Assembly (NCBI GenBank): GCA_015232935.1
Contig: JADFYT010000155.1
Span: 1 to 5,990, forward strand
Source: Desulfamplus sp.
Lineage (GTDB): Bacteria; Desulfobacterota; Desulfobacteria; Desulfobacterales; Desulfobacteraceae
Length of the DNA stretch: 5,990 bases
Direction: 5' to 3'
The notes under the pieces are model-generated. The model was not told the origin of the DNA. It ran no database searches and saw only the letters and a program-made list of their open reading frames with translations. Below, one piece after another: positions 5,844 to 5,990 of this stretch. The position numbers and the translations under genes were made by a program. How positions within the stretch are numbered: position 1 is the stretch's first letter; every line of letters begins with the position of its first letter.

Positions 5844-5849
5844 ATTATA
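5844..5849 (-). promoter_or_regulatory. Candidate -10 element (TATAAT) ahead of the ACP operon
   Basis: An exact TATAAT on the minus strand lies 36 bases before the ACP ATG, giving a leader of about 30 bases. No good -35 sits at 17 bases: TTGAAA is 14 bases upstream and TTAATT is 18. The promoter is plausible but unproven; transcription could also come from genes beyond the right edge. Confidence 0.35.
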
Positions 5850-5874
5850 GTTTCAGCCGGAATTTTCAATTAAA

Positions 5875-5910
5875 CCGACATGGTCATCATATCGGACATG
5901 GAGATCATAT
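5875..5910. repeat. Two tandem 18-bp repeats upstream of the ACP gene
   Basis: Positions 5875-5892 and 5893-5910 are adjacent copies of C(C/G)GACATGG(T/A)(C/G)ATCATAT with three mismatches. They lie upstream of the candidate -10. They could be operator half-sites or simple slippage products. Confidence 0.75.
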
Positions 5911-5945
5911 GTTTGCCACCCCGAATCAAGAAAAACAGAGTGCAT

Positions 5946-5988
5946 TTTCACGGCAAACACACATTTTCATGGTTTCACGGCAAACACA
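5946..5988. repeat. Direct 16-bp repeat with 27-bp period at the right edge
   Basis: TTTCACGGCAAACACA occurs exactly at 5946-5961 and 5973-5988. The second copy reaches the window end, so a longer tandem array may continue outside. On the minus strand one frame stays open through the array to TGA at 5926-5928 and would encode a nine-residue repeat with CVCRE, so the end of an upstream gene is possible but weak. Confidence 0.75.
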
Positions 5989-5990
5989 AA

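Noticed and set aside
5911..5958. GTTTGCC and GGCAAAC as an inverted repeat
   Set aside because: Seven-base arms separated by over 30 bases are easily expected by chance, and no T run follows.
1..5990. CRISPR array, tRNA, rRNA or insertion sequence
   Set aside because: No regularly spaced identical repeats with unique spacers, no cloverleaf or rRNA-like stretch, and no transposase motif were seen.

Overview
The window carries part of a bacterial secondary-metabolite locus of the polyketide/non-ribosomal peptide kind. Evidence for this is an acyl carrier protein (ACP), an FkbI-like acyl-CoA dehydrogenase and an FkbH-like glyceryl-ACP enzyme, plus a fragment of a synthase with an ACP followed by a glutamate-1-semialdehyde-type aminotransferase (AMT). 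The DNA is moderately AT-rich with Shine-Dalgarno sites of the AAAGGAG/GAGGAG type. A Gram-negative environmental bacterium fits, but the sequence does not fix the taxon.

Layout. Positions 3-176 (+) are the last repeat and stop codon of a repeat protein whose start lies outside the window. Positions 323-2125 (+) encode an ACP, a low-complexity linker and the first part of an AMT domain, which breaks off just after the PLP lysine. Positions 2598-2068 (-) are the start of a protein with the same repeats as 3-176, and it also breaks off. Both broken genes meet at about 2113-2118. From there to the right end all genes lie on the minus strand: ACP (5807-5565), acyl-CoA dehydrogenase (5545-4271), FkbH-like protein (4220-3141, or from 4274), DUF4160 (3133-2900) and DUF2442 (2922-2677). 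Spacing is tight, with overlaps, so this is very likely one transcript. The right end, upstream of the ACP, holds a possible promoter and two sets of short direct repeats.

Main inference. Flipping the segment from about 2115 to a point left of base 1 would repair the repeat-protein gene, joining its N-terminal repeats to the C-terminal repeat at 3-176. It would also turn the ACP-AMT synthase onto the minus strand. Every gene in the window would then run in one direction: ACP, dehydrogenase, FkbH, DUF4160, DUF2442, repeat protein, ACP-AMT synthase. The window therefore looks like a collinear biosynthetic operon interrupted by an inversion (programmed, accidental, or an assembly error). The left breakpoint is outside the window, so this is untested.

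Working together. FkbH-type enzymes load a glyceryl unit from 1,3-bisphosphoglycerate onto a free-standing ACP, and the FkbI-type dehydrogenase oxidises the ACP-bound unit towards a hydroxy- or methoxymalonyl-type extender. The ACP-AMT module would put an amino group on the beta carbon of a carrier-bound chain. The FkbK and FkbG partners, ketosynthases and condensation domains are not in the window. A second theme is short in-frame tandem repeats inside biosynthetic proteins: a five-residue unit in the ACP-AMT linker and an eleven-residue unit inserted in the dehydrogenase.
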